Notes under the pieces: model-generated
Told to the model about the DNA's origin: nothing
Database searches by the model: none
Seen by the model: only the letters and a program-made list of their open reading frames with translations
Program-made: the position numbers and the translations under genes
Origin: Posidonia oceanica
Lineage: Eukaryota; Streptophyta; Magnoliopsida; Alismatales; Posidoniaceae
DNA length: 64,000 bases
Reading direction: 5' to 3'
Assembly (NCBI GenBank): GCA_037176725.1
Contig: JAZBRS010000011.1
Coordinates: forward strand, 3,224,001 to 3,288,000
Shown: positions 35,380-45,418 of the stretch, in pieces
Layout: each line of letters begins with the position of its first letter
Position numbering within the stretch: position 1 is the stretch's first letter

Positions 35380-36582
35380 ATGGGCTTTCCTACTCTGCTT
35401 ACCCCTGCACACTGCTCAGAAGCCCTGCGAGAATGGATCAGCAGGCTCACTCTACAAGACTGTGAAAAACTGCGCCTGTGGGGCATACCAACCAAGCTGC
35501 TAAAGGCTGCTGATGTGGAGGTCAGCCGCCACCTTCTGTGTGCCGCCGCGAGATTCTGGAAGCCGGCGCACCATGTCTTCCGTTTCAACAAAACTGAGCT
35601 GACACCTACACTAGAAGAGGTGCGTCGGATCTGCGGCTTTTCAAAGATCTTGGGGCCGCCTGTTTTCATGAGGCGCGACGGATATCTCCGGGTCCTGAAC
35701 CAACTGACTGGGCTCTCCACTCAAGCCTGCCAACAGAAGCTAATCTACACCAGTGGACCAGAGCCTATGCTTCGCCTTGCATACTTTGATGATATCTTGA
35801 ACAAGCGCGCTGACCTCGGAGATGAGCTGTGGCTCCAAGGATTCGTCATCCGCTTTCTGGGCGAACTAATCTTTACTCATGGCCGACTAACAGTGGCCAT
35901 CGAAGTCGCAGAGATTGCACTAGCTGTGGTGACCCAGCACATAGACCTGGCACCAGTCGTCTTGGCAGAGACTTATCGCGGGCTGGACCGCATTTCTCAT
36001 CGCTGCCACCACTTCCACGGTTGCGGAGCACTTATACAAGTCTGGCTGATCGCGCACTTAGAGATGAACTTCCTGCGCCCTCAAGTGCATGCTTTCGAAG
36101 CTTACTACAGCAGCGCCCGTACCAGAGCAGACAAGAGCGTCAAAGACGAGTACGAGAGGCTGTCAGCACTGACTGACGACGCTGTGATCTGGCGCATCAT
36201 TCCCTCTGCAGCAGAGTCATTCACAATCTTCTTCAGCACACGTGACACGCGACTGATCATTCTTCCAGGCTTCACAGCAGGCGTAGAGTACCATCCAATC
36301 AGGGTCATGCGCCAGTTCGGCTTCCAGCAGGGTGCCTTCATTGACAGTACAGCGCCTGAGCTTCTACAGATTTACCCTCTCAGCACCACTGCCCCGACCA
36401 AAAAGCTTGCTAGTCTGATGCAGCATGGGGTCCAATCTACAGACGTTGCAGCTGTGAGAGGTACAGGATGCACTCCTGATTATGAAGCTGAAGTCCGGCA
36501 GCTCTGGCCAATTACTGAAATTCCGCCAGGCGGCCCCTTATTCCCCGACTCCAGGCAGCCAAAGAAGGCCCGGGTTGACTAG
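35380..36582 (+). CDS. Extra ORF 3' of integrase, plant-mobile-domain/DUF7745-like protein (400 aa)
   Basis: Intact single frame, open from 35251. I prefer the ATG at 35380 (MGFPTLLTPAHC), since upstream residues look like untranslated leader; ATG 35251 would give 443 aa. Residues 63-90 (FWKPAHHVFRFNKTELTPTL then EEVRRICGF) match in style the hallmark of plant mobile domain/DUF7745 proteins (a tryptophan-rich lead, FRF, then a TPTLEE-type motif). The rest is alpha-helical in appearance, with no catalytic motif I recognise. It ends in a basic PKKARVD tail that could act as a nuclear signal. No transmembrane segment or zinc finger is seen. It is on the same strand as pol and 1.5 kb downstream. 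It is the only major protein frame in B without a break, which hints at selection or at chance over a short time. Family assignment is from memory of motif style, not a search. Confidence 0.7.
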   Translation: MGFPTLLTPAHCSEALREWISRLTLQDCEKLRLWGIPTKLLKAADVEVSRHLLCAAARFWKPAHHVFRFNKTELTPTLEEVRRICGFSKILGPPVFMRRDGYLRVLNQLTGLSTQACQQKLIYTSGPEPMLRLAYFDDILNKRADLGDELWLQGFVIRFLGELIFTHGRLTVAIEVAEIALAVVTQHIDLAPVVLAETYRGLDRISHRCHHFHGCGALIQVWLIAHLEMNFLRPQVHAFEAYYSSARTRADKSVKDEYERLSALTDDAVIWRIIPSAAESFTIFFSTRDTRLIILPGFTAGVEYHPIRVMRQFGFQQGAFIDSTAPELLQIYPLSTTAPTKKLASLMQHGVQSTDVAAVRGTGCTPDYEAEVRQLWPITEIPPGGPLFPDSRQPKKARVD

Positions 36583-36849
36583 GCCCTTGTGCGACCATCA
36601 TGTGGTCTTCTTTCAAATTGTGCTGTACATTTCTGGCCTGCCGCAGGCATTGTACTTATCAAGATCATATCAATGGAAACTGTTTCTGCTTTCTGCTTGC
36701 ACATCAAGACTCTTTGCTGCATTGCATATCATCATCATCATTATCTTGGGCCCTCTAATCAGACTCGCAGGCATCCCAGCACGGCGAAGTCCTCAGCACC
36801 CAATCCGGAGCCCAGAGCATCTGCAGGCCCGCAACACCAAGCTCCGCCG
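36583..36849 (+). other. Spacer after the extra ORF
   Basis: No gene seen. The sequence passes gradually into the GCTGGCA repeat family. Confidence 0.5.
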
Positions 36850-37430
36850 TCCGGTGTCCCCAGCTGGCCATCTTCGGCTGGACCGTTATCTCTGCGGGCT
36901 GGCACCCCAAACTGCCCGGCGAAAGGTCCGTCAACCTGTCACCCTCCTCAGCTGTTCATCCTCAGCTGAGTCCCTTGCAGGCTGGCATCCCAAACTGCTC
37001 AGCGATGGGTTCGTCAACCTATCATCCATCCACCCGCTTATCCATCTTTGCATCCTGATGCCAGAGGCGCATCGGCCATTTCCTGGTATCATCCTGATAC
37101 CAGGGGCATCTTTTGGCCGCCCTGTGGTATCATCCCCAGCTGATCATCCCCAGCTGAGTTCTCTGCGGGCTGGCACCCCAAACTGCTCGGCGAAAGGTCC
37201 GTCAACCTGACACTCTTCTCGGCTGGTCATCCCCAGCTGAGTCCCCAGCTGATCGCCCTCAGCTGAGTCCCTTGCGGGCTGGCACCCCAAACTGCTCGGC
37301 GAAAGGTCCGTCAACCTGACACTCTTCTCGGCTGGTCATCCCCAGTTGAGTCCCCAGCTGATCGCCCTCAGCTGAGTCCCTTGCGGGCTGGTACCCCCAA
37401 ACTACTCGTCTGACAAGCACGACACTCTTG
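36850..37430 (+). repeat. ~113-bp repeat array (element B 3' region)
   Basis: The motif GCGGGCTGGCACCCCAAACT recurs at about 36895, 37166, 37276 and 37386, with a variant at 36976. Each is followed by GCTCGGCGAAAGGTCCGTCA and, in the later copies, by CTCTTCTCGGCTGGTCATCC. The last three are spaced about 110-113 bp. Simpler relatives are in A (6648, 6690) and H (57820-58480). Confidence 0.75.
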
Positions 37431-37439
37431 TCATCACCC

Positions 37440-37654
37440 TCTGCTTTCGATGCCAAGGACGCGCTGGCCAACCCCTGGTGTCATCCTGACACCAGGGGCA
37501 TCTTTTGATCGCCCCTTGGTATCATTCCTTCCCCCTTTCCCCTATGACGTTCCTGGCGTCATGGGATGATTTCTTCTCATCATTCCCTTATCCCTTCTTT
37601 GCCGGCCGATAAGTCCGATATCTTATCATTCTCATCATTCCCTCGTCCCCTCTT
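37440..37654 (+). other. Short diverged repeats between two arrays
   Basis: It has an inverted/direct motif GTGTCATCCTGACACCAGGG (about 37470) and a duplicated 65-base segment containing TTGCCGGCCGATAAGTCCGA (37601 and 37655). No gene is seen. Confidence 0.55.
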
Positions 37655-37682
37655 TGCCGGCCGATAAGTCCGATATCTTATC

Positions 37683-38590
37683 AATCAACATTTCTCATCA
37701 TGATCTCATCCCCCTCTTTAGCTTCATTTCTCATCATGATCTCATCCCCCTCTTTAGATTAATTTCTCATCATGATCTCATCCCCCTCTTTAGCTTAATT
37801 TCTCATCATGATCTCATCCCCCTCTTTAGATTAATTTCTCATCATGATCTCATCCCCCTCTTTAGCTTAATTTCTCATCATGATCTCATCCCCCTCTTTA
37901 GCTTAATTTCTCATCATGACCTCATCTCCCTCTTTAGATTAATTTCTCATCATGATCTCATCCCTTTCTTTAGCTTCATTTCTCATCATGATCTCATCCC
38001 CCTCTTTAGATCAACATTTCTCATCATGATCTCATCCCCCTCTTTAGCTTCATTTCTCATCATGATCTCATCCCCCTCTTTAGCTTAATTTCTCATCATG
38101 ATCTCATCCCCCTCTTTAGCTTAACTTCTCATCATGACCTCATCTCCCTCTTTAGCTTAACTTCTCATCATGATCTCATCCCCCTCTTTAGCTTAATTTC
38201 TCATCATGACCTCATCTCCCTTTTTAGATTAATTTCTCATCATGATCTCATCCCCCTCTTTAGCTTAGTTTCTCATCATGATCTCATCCCCCTCTTTAGA
38301 TTAATTTCTCATCATGATCTCATCCCCCTCTTTAGCTTAACTTCTCATCATGACCTCATCTCCCTCTTTAGCTTAACTTCTCATCATGATCTCATCCCCC
38401 TCTTTAGATTAACTTCTCATCATGATCTCATCCCCCTCTTTAGATTAATTTCTCATCATGATCTCATCCCCCTCTTTAGATTAATTTCTCATCATGATCT
38501 CATCCCCCTCTTTAGATTAATTTCTCATCATGATCTCATCCCCCTCTTTAGATTAATTTCTCATCATTATCTCATCCCCTCTTTGCCGGC
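37683..38590 (+). repeat. 36-bp minisatellite, about 24 copies (element B)
   Basis: The unit is TTTCTCATCATGATCTCATC followed by CCCCTCTTTAGCTTAA. Units are nearly identical, alternating GCTTAA and GATTAA endings, with a few CTC/TTC and T/C variants. Both ends are flanked by TTGCCGGCCGATAAGTCCGA. Such arrays between coding region and 3' LTR are known in Ogre and related plant elements and can seed genomic satellites. The 144-codon frame through it is a by-product of a period divisible by three. Confidence 0.95.
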
Positions 38591-38639
38591 CGATAAGTCC
38601 GATATCTTATCATTCTCATCATGATCTTGCCCCCTCTTA

Positions 38640-39035
38640 TCAATCAATCAATCACTCGTGCTAGGCTGATATCCGAAACTATCTCAGGCTGATATTCCTA
38701 AACTATCATCTATCAATCACTCGTGCTAGGCTGATATCCGAAACTATCTCAGGCTGATAATCCTAAACTATCTTCTGGTCGATCCATGGTCGGCCCACAG
38801 TTGTGTTATACGGCTGACATCCAGTAACTATCCCTCATGGTTTGTGGCTTCCAGTTGATAGGTCTGTAAACTATCCGCCAGTTGATAGGACTGTAAACTA
38901 TCCCACAAACCATGTTATACGGCTGATATCCAGTAACTATCACTCACAACTGCCTCCGGTTGACAGGACCGTAAACTGTCACTCCCGGTTGATAGGACCG
39001 TAAACTATCCGGACGATAAGCCTGTCACCTTATCA
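38640..39035 (+). repeat. Short diverged repeats with GATA/TATC-type inverted motifs
   Basis: A duplicated segment of about 60 bp starts at ATCAATCACTCGTGCTAGGC (38644 and 38708). GGTTGATAGGACCGTAAACT-type units follow (about 38840-39010) in which GATA and TATC alternate and can form small stems. No gene. Confidence 0.65.
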
Positions 39036-39054
39036 TTTTTTTTTTTTTTTTTTT
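39036..39054 (+). repeat. Poly-T run (19 T)
   Basis: Nineteen consecutive T upstream of the PPT region. Retroviral-type elements often carry a T-rich tract near the PPT, but here it is more than 500 bases away, so its role is unclear. Confidence 0.8.
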
Positions 39055-39527
39055 CGGCGTGACCTTGTCCCAGGAAGACGAGGTCACGCACCCCCTTCCT
39101 GCGATAGGAGAGTTGGCCTCTCTCCTCTCGCGCCCCTTTCTCTTCTATCTGCTAGCTTGCTCCCCGGGCAGGGACCACCTGCACCCTGTATTCCTTCGCT
39201 TTGTCGTGCAAATCTGACCTCCCTGCCAGATATTCGCACCACATCGCGCCTTTTTATCAGTTTTTTCTGCATCATCTCAGCACTTTCTTAGCTAGCACTG
39301 CATATCACGTTAGCATCATCAGTATCACTTGCACAGCATCAGCATTTTCTTATAACTGCACTAACTTTTATACTAACTCTTGCATGGCATTCGCATCAGC
39401 ATGCATACACACAGCACAGCATCCATATGCACTGGCATTTTGCATTGCGGCAAAGGGCTACGATCTTCGGTGCATCCGCCGAATAAGTAGCTTACGCCCA
39501 TAGCAACCCGCTGCTCCCGCCGGTCAG

Positions 39528-39608
39528 ATGGGGTGTCTTGTCAACCCTGAGCAGCGGCCTCGCTCCGCTTGCCCTCGCTCAGGGAGGGGCATCTGTTGAC
39601 ACCCCATC
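39528..39608 (+). promoter_or_regulatory. PPT (39581-39589) within an inverted repeat of the LTR tip (B)
   Basis: AGGGAGGGG then CATC precedes the LTR start at 39594. GATGGGGTGTC (39527-39537) is the exact reverse complement of GACACCCCATC in the LTR start. It is followed by TTGTCAAC, which resembles the complement of the outermost bases. An 11-bp stem would place the PPT in the loop. Confidence 0.75.
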
Positions 39609-42600
39609 TTGGCAGGCCCGGACCCTTGGAGCCCACTTGGTGATTGTTGGATCAAACCCCAACCAAACCCTAACCCTAATCCTCCTCTCTACCCTTCAAA
39701 ATCAGCCTGTTTTGACCTAAACCTTTACCCCCTTCCCGACCTCAAAACCCAACCAAAATCCATAGGAAAATCCACCAACATCCACTCAACAAACCTACCC
39801 AAGAACTTAGAAATTTCCAAACCTAACCCATTCCCAAAAACCCTGGAAAACCTAGGTGAAACTACCCTTTTTCTACACCTTGAAACCCCTCCAAAACCTC
39901 CTTAGAATCAAACCAAAACTTTAGAACCAACACTTCAAATCCTAGACTACCCACTCACCAATTTTCACCCCATTCCAAGACCATTAAGACCCTCTTTCTC
40001 CCAAATTATCCTTTTCTCTCTCCGGGATTATCATTTTCTCTCTCCTCTCTCTCTCTCTCCTGATTATCATCTTTCTTTTCATCCCTTTCTTACCCTTTTT
40101 CTGGTTTGACTGTGGGCCCCCTCTGTGCTTCTATCCTTCCTCTATCTTATCCCTATTTTTACTTTATTTTTAACACTTTTTCTGAATTTTAAAAAATCGT
40201 TTTCCTCCAACCTATCTCTTTTCCTCTTATCTCCTTCTTTTTTCCATTTCTTTCTTCCTTCTCTTTTTCTTTTCCCTCTCTTGCAAAAATCCACAAAAAT
40301 CCATAAAAATCTGTAAAACCTCAAAACATAAAAGGAACAAATCAGAATCCTAAGGAAAACAATTAAAAAATATCAAACAAGCAATTAAAAACCTAAACTT
40401 AACTAAATCAAGCTAAAAAGAAAACCAAACATGTAAGCTAAAAAATGCAAAACAAACCAAAAGAAAACACTGAAAAATCAAGGAAAAAGCTAAAATAAAA
40501 TCAAAACCCACCAAAAATAAAAACCCCATCAGAAGAATTAAAAAACAAACCCTAAAAAGAAGAATTAAAAATCAAACACTAAAACAAGTAATTAAAGAAG
40601 GCAAAAGACTTAACCTAATAAACATAAGAAGAACAAAATAAAAACTTAATTAAAAGGAAAAGAAAAAAACATTTGAAGGACTTAAAAACACCCTATCAAA
40701 CCAGAAAAATCTAACTAAAAACCTCAAGAAAAATCAACAAATAAAAAATCAAAACACAACTTAAAAGGCTTAAGAAAAGAAAAAACCCTAAAAAGACTAA
40801 GACTTAAGAACCCAAAACCAACCCTGATTAAATACGAAAATAAATCCTAAAAAATCCTAATCAATATTCTAAGTATCCAACAAAGGAAATACAATTTTTA
40901 AAACAATTTAAAAAGGGTTTAACAAACATTTAACCAAGAGAAAACTAATTAAAAGCAAAACCAAAACCCTAAAACCCTAATTAAGCCCAAAGCACACTAA
41001 TCAACCCAAAATGGCCATCAGAAATTTTAATTAAAATCCTAATCCACATCACAACCTCTCCAGTATTTTTATTTATTTTTAGTTCATTTTTACCAATTTT
41101 ATTTCCCCTTTTTGCCCCCCTCTTTCTTTCTTATTTCCCTTCTTTCTTTCTTTCCTTTCCTTACCGGGCCTGTCGGCCCGTTTCTCTTTTTTTTCTTCTT
41201 CAGTTTTATTTCTTTTTTCCTTTGGCCCACAGTCCGGCCCGCCCGCCTTCTCCACTCCTTCTTCCTCCTCCAACCTTCTGTTTTCTCTCTTCCGCCGGTT
41301 TTCTCCCGCGAGCTGCTGCTACAGCCTTCCCTCCTCGTTTAAATTTGAAGCTCAATCCTTTCAATCTACAGCAGCTCGCCGCTCTCTCATCTCTCAGCGT
41401 CGATTCCGGGAGGCATTCAATGCCCGTCGCCTCGCCGGCATCCGTCCCCTTTCAGCTGCAGTGCGACGCCGTTGATTTCAAATTTCCAGCGCACGTACCG
41501 GCAGCTCCTCCTCATATAAGTCTTCGTCCTTCAACTCCGTTCCAGGGTTGGCAGTAAGCGATCCAGAGAGAGCAATCCAGAACCAGAGAGAGCAGACCTG
41601 AGAGTGAACCAGAGACCAGAATTCCAGATTTTCCTTCCACCTGTGCGACCTTCCTTCTCCTCTGCATTTCTTCCAATTCCGGGGTGAGAAGAGAGAGCAG
41701 TAGAGAGTGTTTGAGAGTCCTTGGCATCCCGGAGAGAGATCCCAATTCCAGAGCAATCCCCACATCAGAACTTCCTCCAATTCCCTCTTCAATCTCCAGA
41801 AAATCCTCCTCCTTCTATTCCAGTAACCCAACACCACTCCAAGCCTCCACACTTCTCCCCATTGCTTCCCAAATCTCACCCAACACCCAGCCTTCATCCC
41901 CCGATTTCCCATTGCCTTTTCACCACCTAAACTCCTCTGAAACACCACCTGACCTCAACCTGCAACCCAACGCAACCCACCAAATAATTCCCCTCACCAC
42001 AGCCCGCAGCTCCTTCCCAAACTCCACCCAGAGATCCACCAGACATCCACCTTTCCAGGCCACCCAACAGAAGACCAAACCTTCCACCATAGCCCCCAAG
42101 TTTCGCAACAAACACCTGACCCAATTTCTGTCCAGAAACGGACCCAGTCCTCAATTCCACTCTGCGCTCTCCAGAAGACCTCTCCGAGCATCCAACCTCA
42201 GCAACCTCCCGGAGGGTTCCTTTCCACCTGAGGAGCAGCGAACACCATCCCCGGTCTCCGGCTATCACCTGTGAACCCAAGTCGGCCGAATCTTCTGCTG
42301 AGCTTTGAAGCTCGCGTCTGACCACCTGGGAAGCTCCGGAGGATCGTCCTGAATCGACTCCAGCCCTCGCGAGCAGCCGACAGCACCCGCAGCGACCGGA
42401 CGGACTCCACCGACGACCCCTGGAACCACTGACGTCGGGGGGACGACTCAGACACGGAAAAAGGTAAACCTTTCTTCCCTTAGCTTCCTCTTCTCCCCCC
42501 GCTGCTTTTCCACCCTCTAGAGTAGCTTTTCCGGTCCTCCTGCTCCGTCCTCGACTCGCCAGACAGCATCTCTTCTCCGGCGCGGCTGCTGTTCCTTCTG

Positions 42601-45413
42601 ATGCTCCGACCGACGGAACGCTGCTCTGGCAGTCTCCGAAGCTCCGCACGAACGCCAGCACCAAGCCTGGCCGGCTTGCGCCACCCCAACCTCCCCTGTC
42701 GGCGGCCACGAGCTCTGGAAGCTTTCTGCTACAGTGCTCGTCGCCGTCAACGAGTTACTGTTCCTTTATTTTCTCGTTTATATAGTTTTAGATGTAAATA
42801 TTGCATGTTTAGCTTAAGTTTTTTAATTATTGCGTTCCAGTCCTTCTGTCGTTTAATATGCTTAGTTTTTAATTAAATACCATGCCAATTGCAGCTTTTA
42901 TTTCTGTTTTCCAGTATTTACTTTTCAGTCCTTTTACTGTGCGTTTCAGTTATAATATTTTGTAGTTTAGCCCCTCTGCTTTTGTTTTTTGCGTTTAGGT
43001 CCTGTCTTAAATCAGTTCATTTATTTGCATTATTTTGCCATATTACATTGCATTCCAGGTCCCTGCATGTTTCTGTTTTTGCACATAGGTCCATGCACTA
43101 TAGGAACTTAGCTTTTATTTTTGATTTTTGCATACTGCATTGCATATTTTACCTTCTAGTTTTGCATTTTTGCAGTTAGGTCCATTTTAAATGGACAGTA
43201 ACTGTGTTGCATATATTTTAGCTTATTAAATTGCATTTTCAACCCTGCATTTTTCAAAAATTACACTGCAGTCCTGTTATCTGATTTTCAGAGCATGTTT
43301 TCCATAATTGCATTTTTAGCCCCTGCATAATTTCAAAATTACACATAGGTCCTTGCATCTTTCAAAAAACCATGTAAAAAGACCATTTTGCCCCTAGGTT
43401 GCATCCTAGCTCCTATGCCTACCAAATTGCATACAGACCCTCCACTAGCATTCTCAGACTCCCCAGAACCCTGTTTTCTGGAAAATTTGCATTTTAGACC
43501 CCGGTTTTTCCAAAATTGCATTCTGACTTCTTTTTGGTTTCAAAACCTCTTCCAAAGCGTACCCTCTTTTCAAAACAACTTTCTGAGCCTGATTTTTCTT
43601 GCAAAATGGACCCCTGTCCTCCCCTGTTTTCAAAATCCTTTCCAGTGGACCCCTATTTTCTAGAAAATTTGCATTTTTAGCCCCTTTTCTTTTTCAAAAT
43701 GCTTTCTGAAATCCTGGCTGTTCCCAGTTTCTTCTCTTTGCCTTTTCCTGTTTTTGCATACATCCTGCATTCACCTAGTCTTGCATTTTAGCATCCTTTT
43801 GCATACACTAAGCACTTTTAGCTCCCTTTCACTTGGGAGGACCTTTTGCACATCCCTAGGACCTCTTGAACACCTAGATCTGTTCTTCTCCCCTGTTCTG
43901 GCCCTCCTGCCTTGAAGCTGCGATATCTTCCAATCCGGCCGTTGGATCTTCTCAAGTAAGCTGCCCAGGCGACCGCAGCGAAGCGCTCTTCAGCATGGAC
44001 CAGACAGATTTCAGACCAGGCTCCCGGATTTCCAGGTATGTCCTCCTGAACCCTTGCATTGCATTCATTTGTATGTCATTTGCACAGTTTTCCTTGTTTT
44101 CGCTTTCTGTTTCTTTGAGCATGTAGAATAGGACTTCCCCTTTCTGCTTGTATCTTTCAATCCCCGTTTCGTGTTTCCCTATGCGTTTTGTATTGAGTTT
44201 TCCCTGGATTTATCACTTAATGTGACTTCCTTCCCCCTTTTCCACGATCCGATCGCACCGCGAGCTTTGGGCAGCGTGCGAGACACACCGTGGAACGGTT
44301 TAGCGGGAAACAGTCGCAAAGAGGTGGTAATCCCTTCGTTTGCCCCCTCTCCCCTCAGTAGGTCTTCACACCTACTCTGAGTGGTCCTAAACGACGTCTG
44401 TTCTCACACACACGTTGTTTTGCCTCCCCTTTGGCCTCTTCTAAATCTTTTTCTGCATTCTTGCATTTGCATTGCTTTTCTGAGGTTTTTTGCTTCGCCG
44501 TTTTGGCACCGTTTCGCGTGCCCGCTCTCGTTTTTGCATCGTTTTGCGTGCCATTCTGTTCTCTTGCCTTGTTTTACGCGCTGCCTTGTTTTCTCGCTTG
44601 TTTTGCGTGCCGCTCTCGTTTTTGCACCGTCTCGCGTGTCTCTTTGCTTCCTTGTCTCGTTTTGCGTGCTGCCTTGCTTTCTCGCTTGTTTTGCGTGCCG
44701 GTTTTGTTCTTTTGCTCCGTTCCGCGTGCCTTTCTCGTTTCTCGCCTTGTTTTGCGTGTTTTACGCCGTTTTCCCTTGCATGCCGACTGCATTGCATGGT
44801 TTCCTCGCTGTTTCGCTTTTTCGCCTGCATTTGCATATAGGACTGTGATGCTTACTGTCTGGAGTTCTCGCGAGCTAGGTTTCGCCTAATTCGGAACACA
44901 GACAGCGTAGCTGAGCATTTAGAGAGCACATTTACTTCCTTGCCTTGTTTCTTCCACTTAGAGCACACCTTGAGCATTCATTTAGGCATTATAGGCACAT
45001 AGGCATTCAATCCTGCATTTTCCTGCGTATGCGAGCGTAAGCCTAGAAAGACCGATTTTCGGGCGTGTCGGGGGTGCTAACACCTTCCCCGCGCGTAACA
45101 GGAGTCCTTACCCTGTCTTCTGGCCCGCGATGACCGTACTGCCCTTATCCTAGGCTAGAGTCATCTCATTTGCATTTGTTTGCATTTGTTTTCCTTTGCA
45201 TTGCTTTGCTTTGCATTTCTTGCTCGGTTTTGCGTGTTAATTCGCGCATTTCCCCCGGTTTTCCTTGTCTCTCGTTAATAGACATGGTGGCTACTCTGAT
45301 TTGTCTTATCTTTCTCTTTTCTCCTCGATTTCAAGCGTTTTCGAGTTGAGCCTCTTCCTCGGATCCAATCGCCGCTAGATTTAGCGAGCCTGATTCCGAT
45401 CGGGATCGCTACA
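39594..45413 (+). mobile_element. Element B 3' LTR (5,820 bp)
   Basis: Same organisation as the 5' LTR. Visible differences include a 15-bp deletion near 42199, small indels in T/C and CT runs, and scattered substitutions concentrated in the first kilobase. It ends GATCGCTACA, followed by the target duplication. In this copy the U5 partial PBS is mutated (TGGCTACTCTG, about 45288). Confidence 0.95.
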
Positions 45414-45418
45414 GTAGG
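45414..45418 (+). repeat. Target site duplication of element B, right copy (GTAGG)
   Basis: Identical to 17927-17931. Confidence 0.95.

Larger units (their letters stand above)
17932..45413 (+). mobile_element. Element B: complete Tat/Ogre-like Ty3/gypsy LTR retrotransposon, 27,482 bp
   Basis: The element has TG...CA LTRs (17932-23766 and 39594-45413), a PBS, PPT and a perfect target duplication. Internal order is leader, gag, protease with G-patch-like segment, linker, RT, native RNase H, archaeal-type RNase H, integrase, a separate 400-codon ORF, and then about 3 kb of 3' repeats. Dual RNase H and the very large size are features of the Tat clade; Ogre elements reach this size. In Ogre the extra ORF is upstream of gag, whereas here an extra ORF is downstream of integrase. 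By eye the LTRs differ by roughly 1-2% in the first kilobase and less elsewhere, so insertion was fairly recent. Gag-pol is nevertheless disabled by frameshifts and a stop, so this copy may have been moved in trans. It sits inside the gag region of element D. Confidence 0.95.

Noticed and set aside
37654..38088. 144-codon repeat protein
   Set aside because: The 36-bp period is divisible by three, so one open unit gives a long open array; no start context, no domain.
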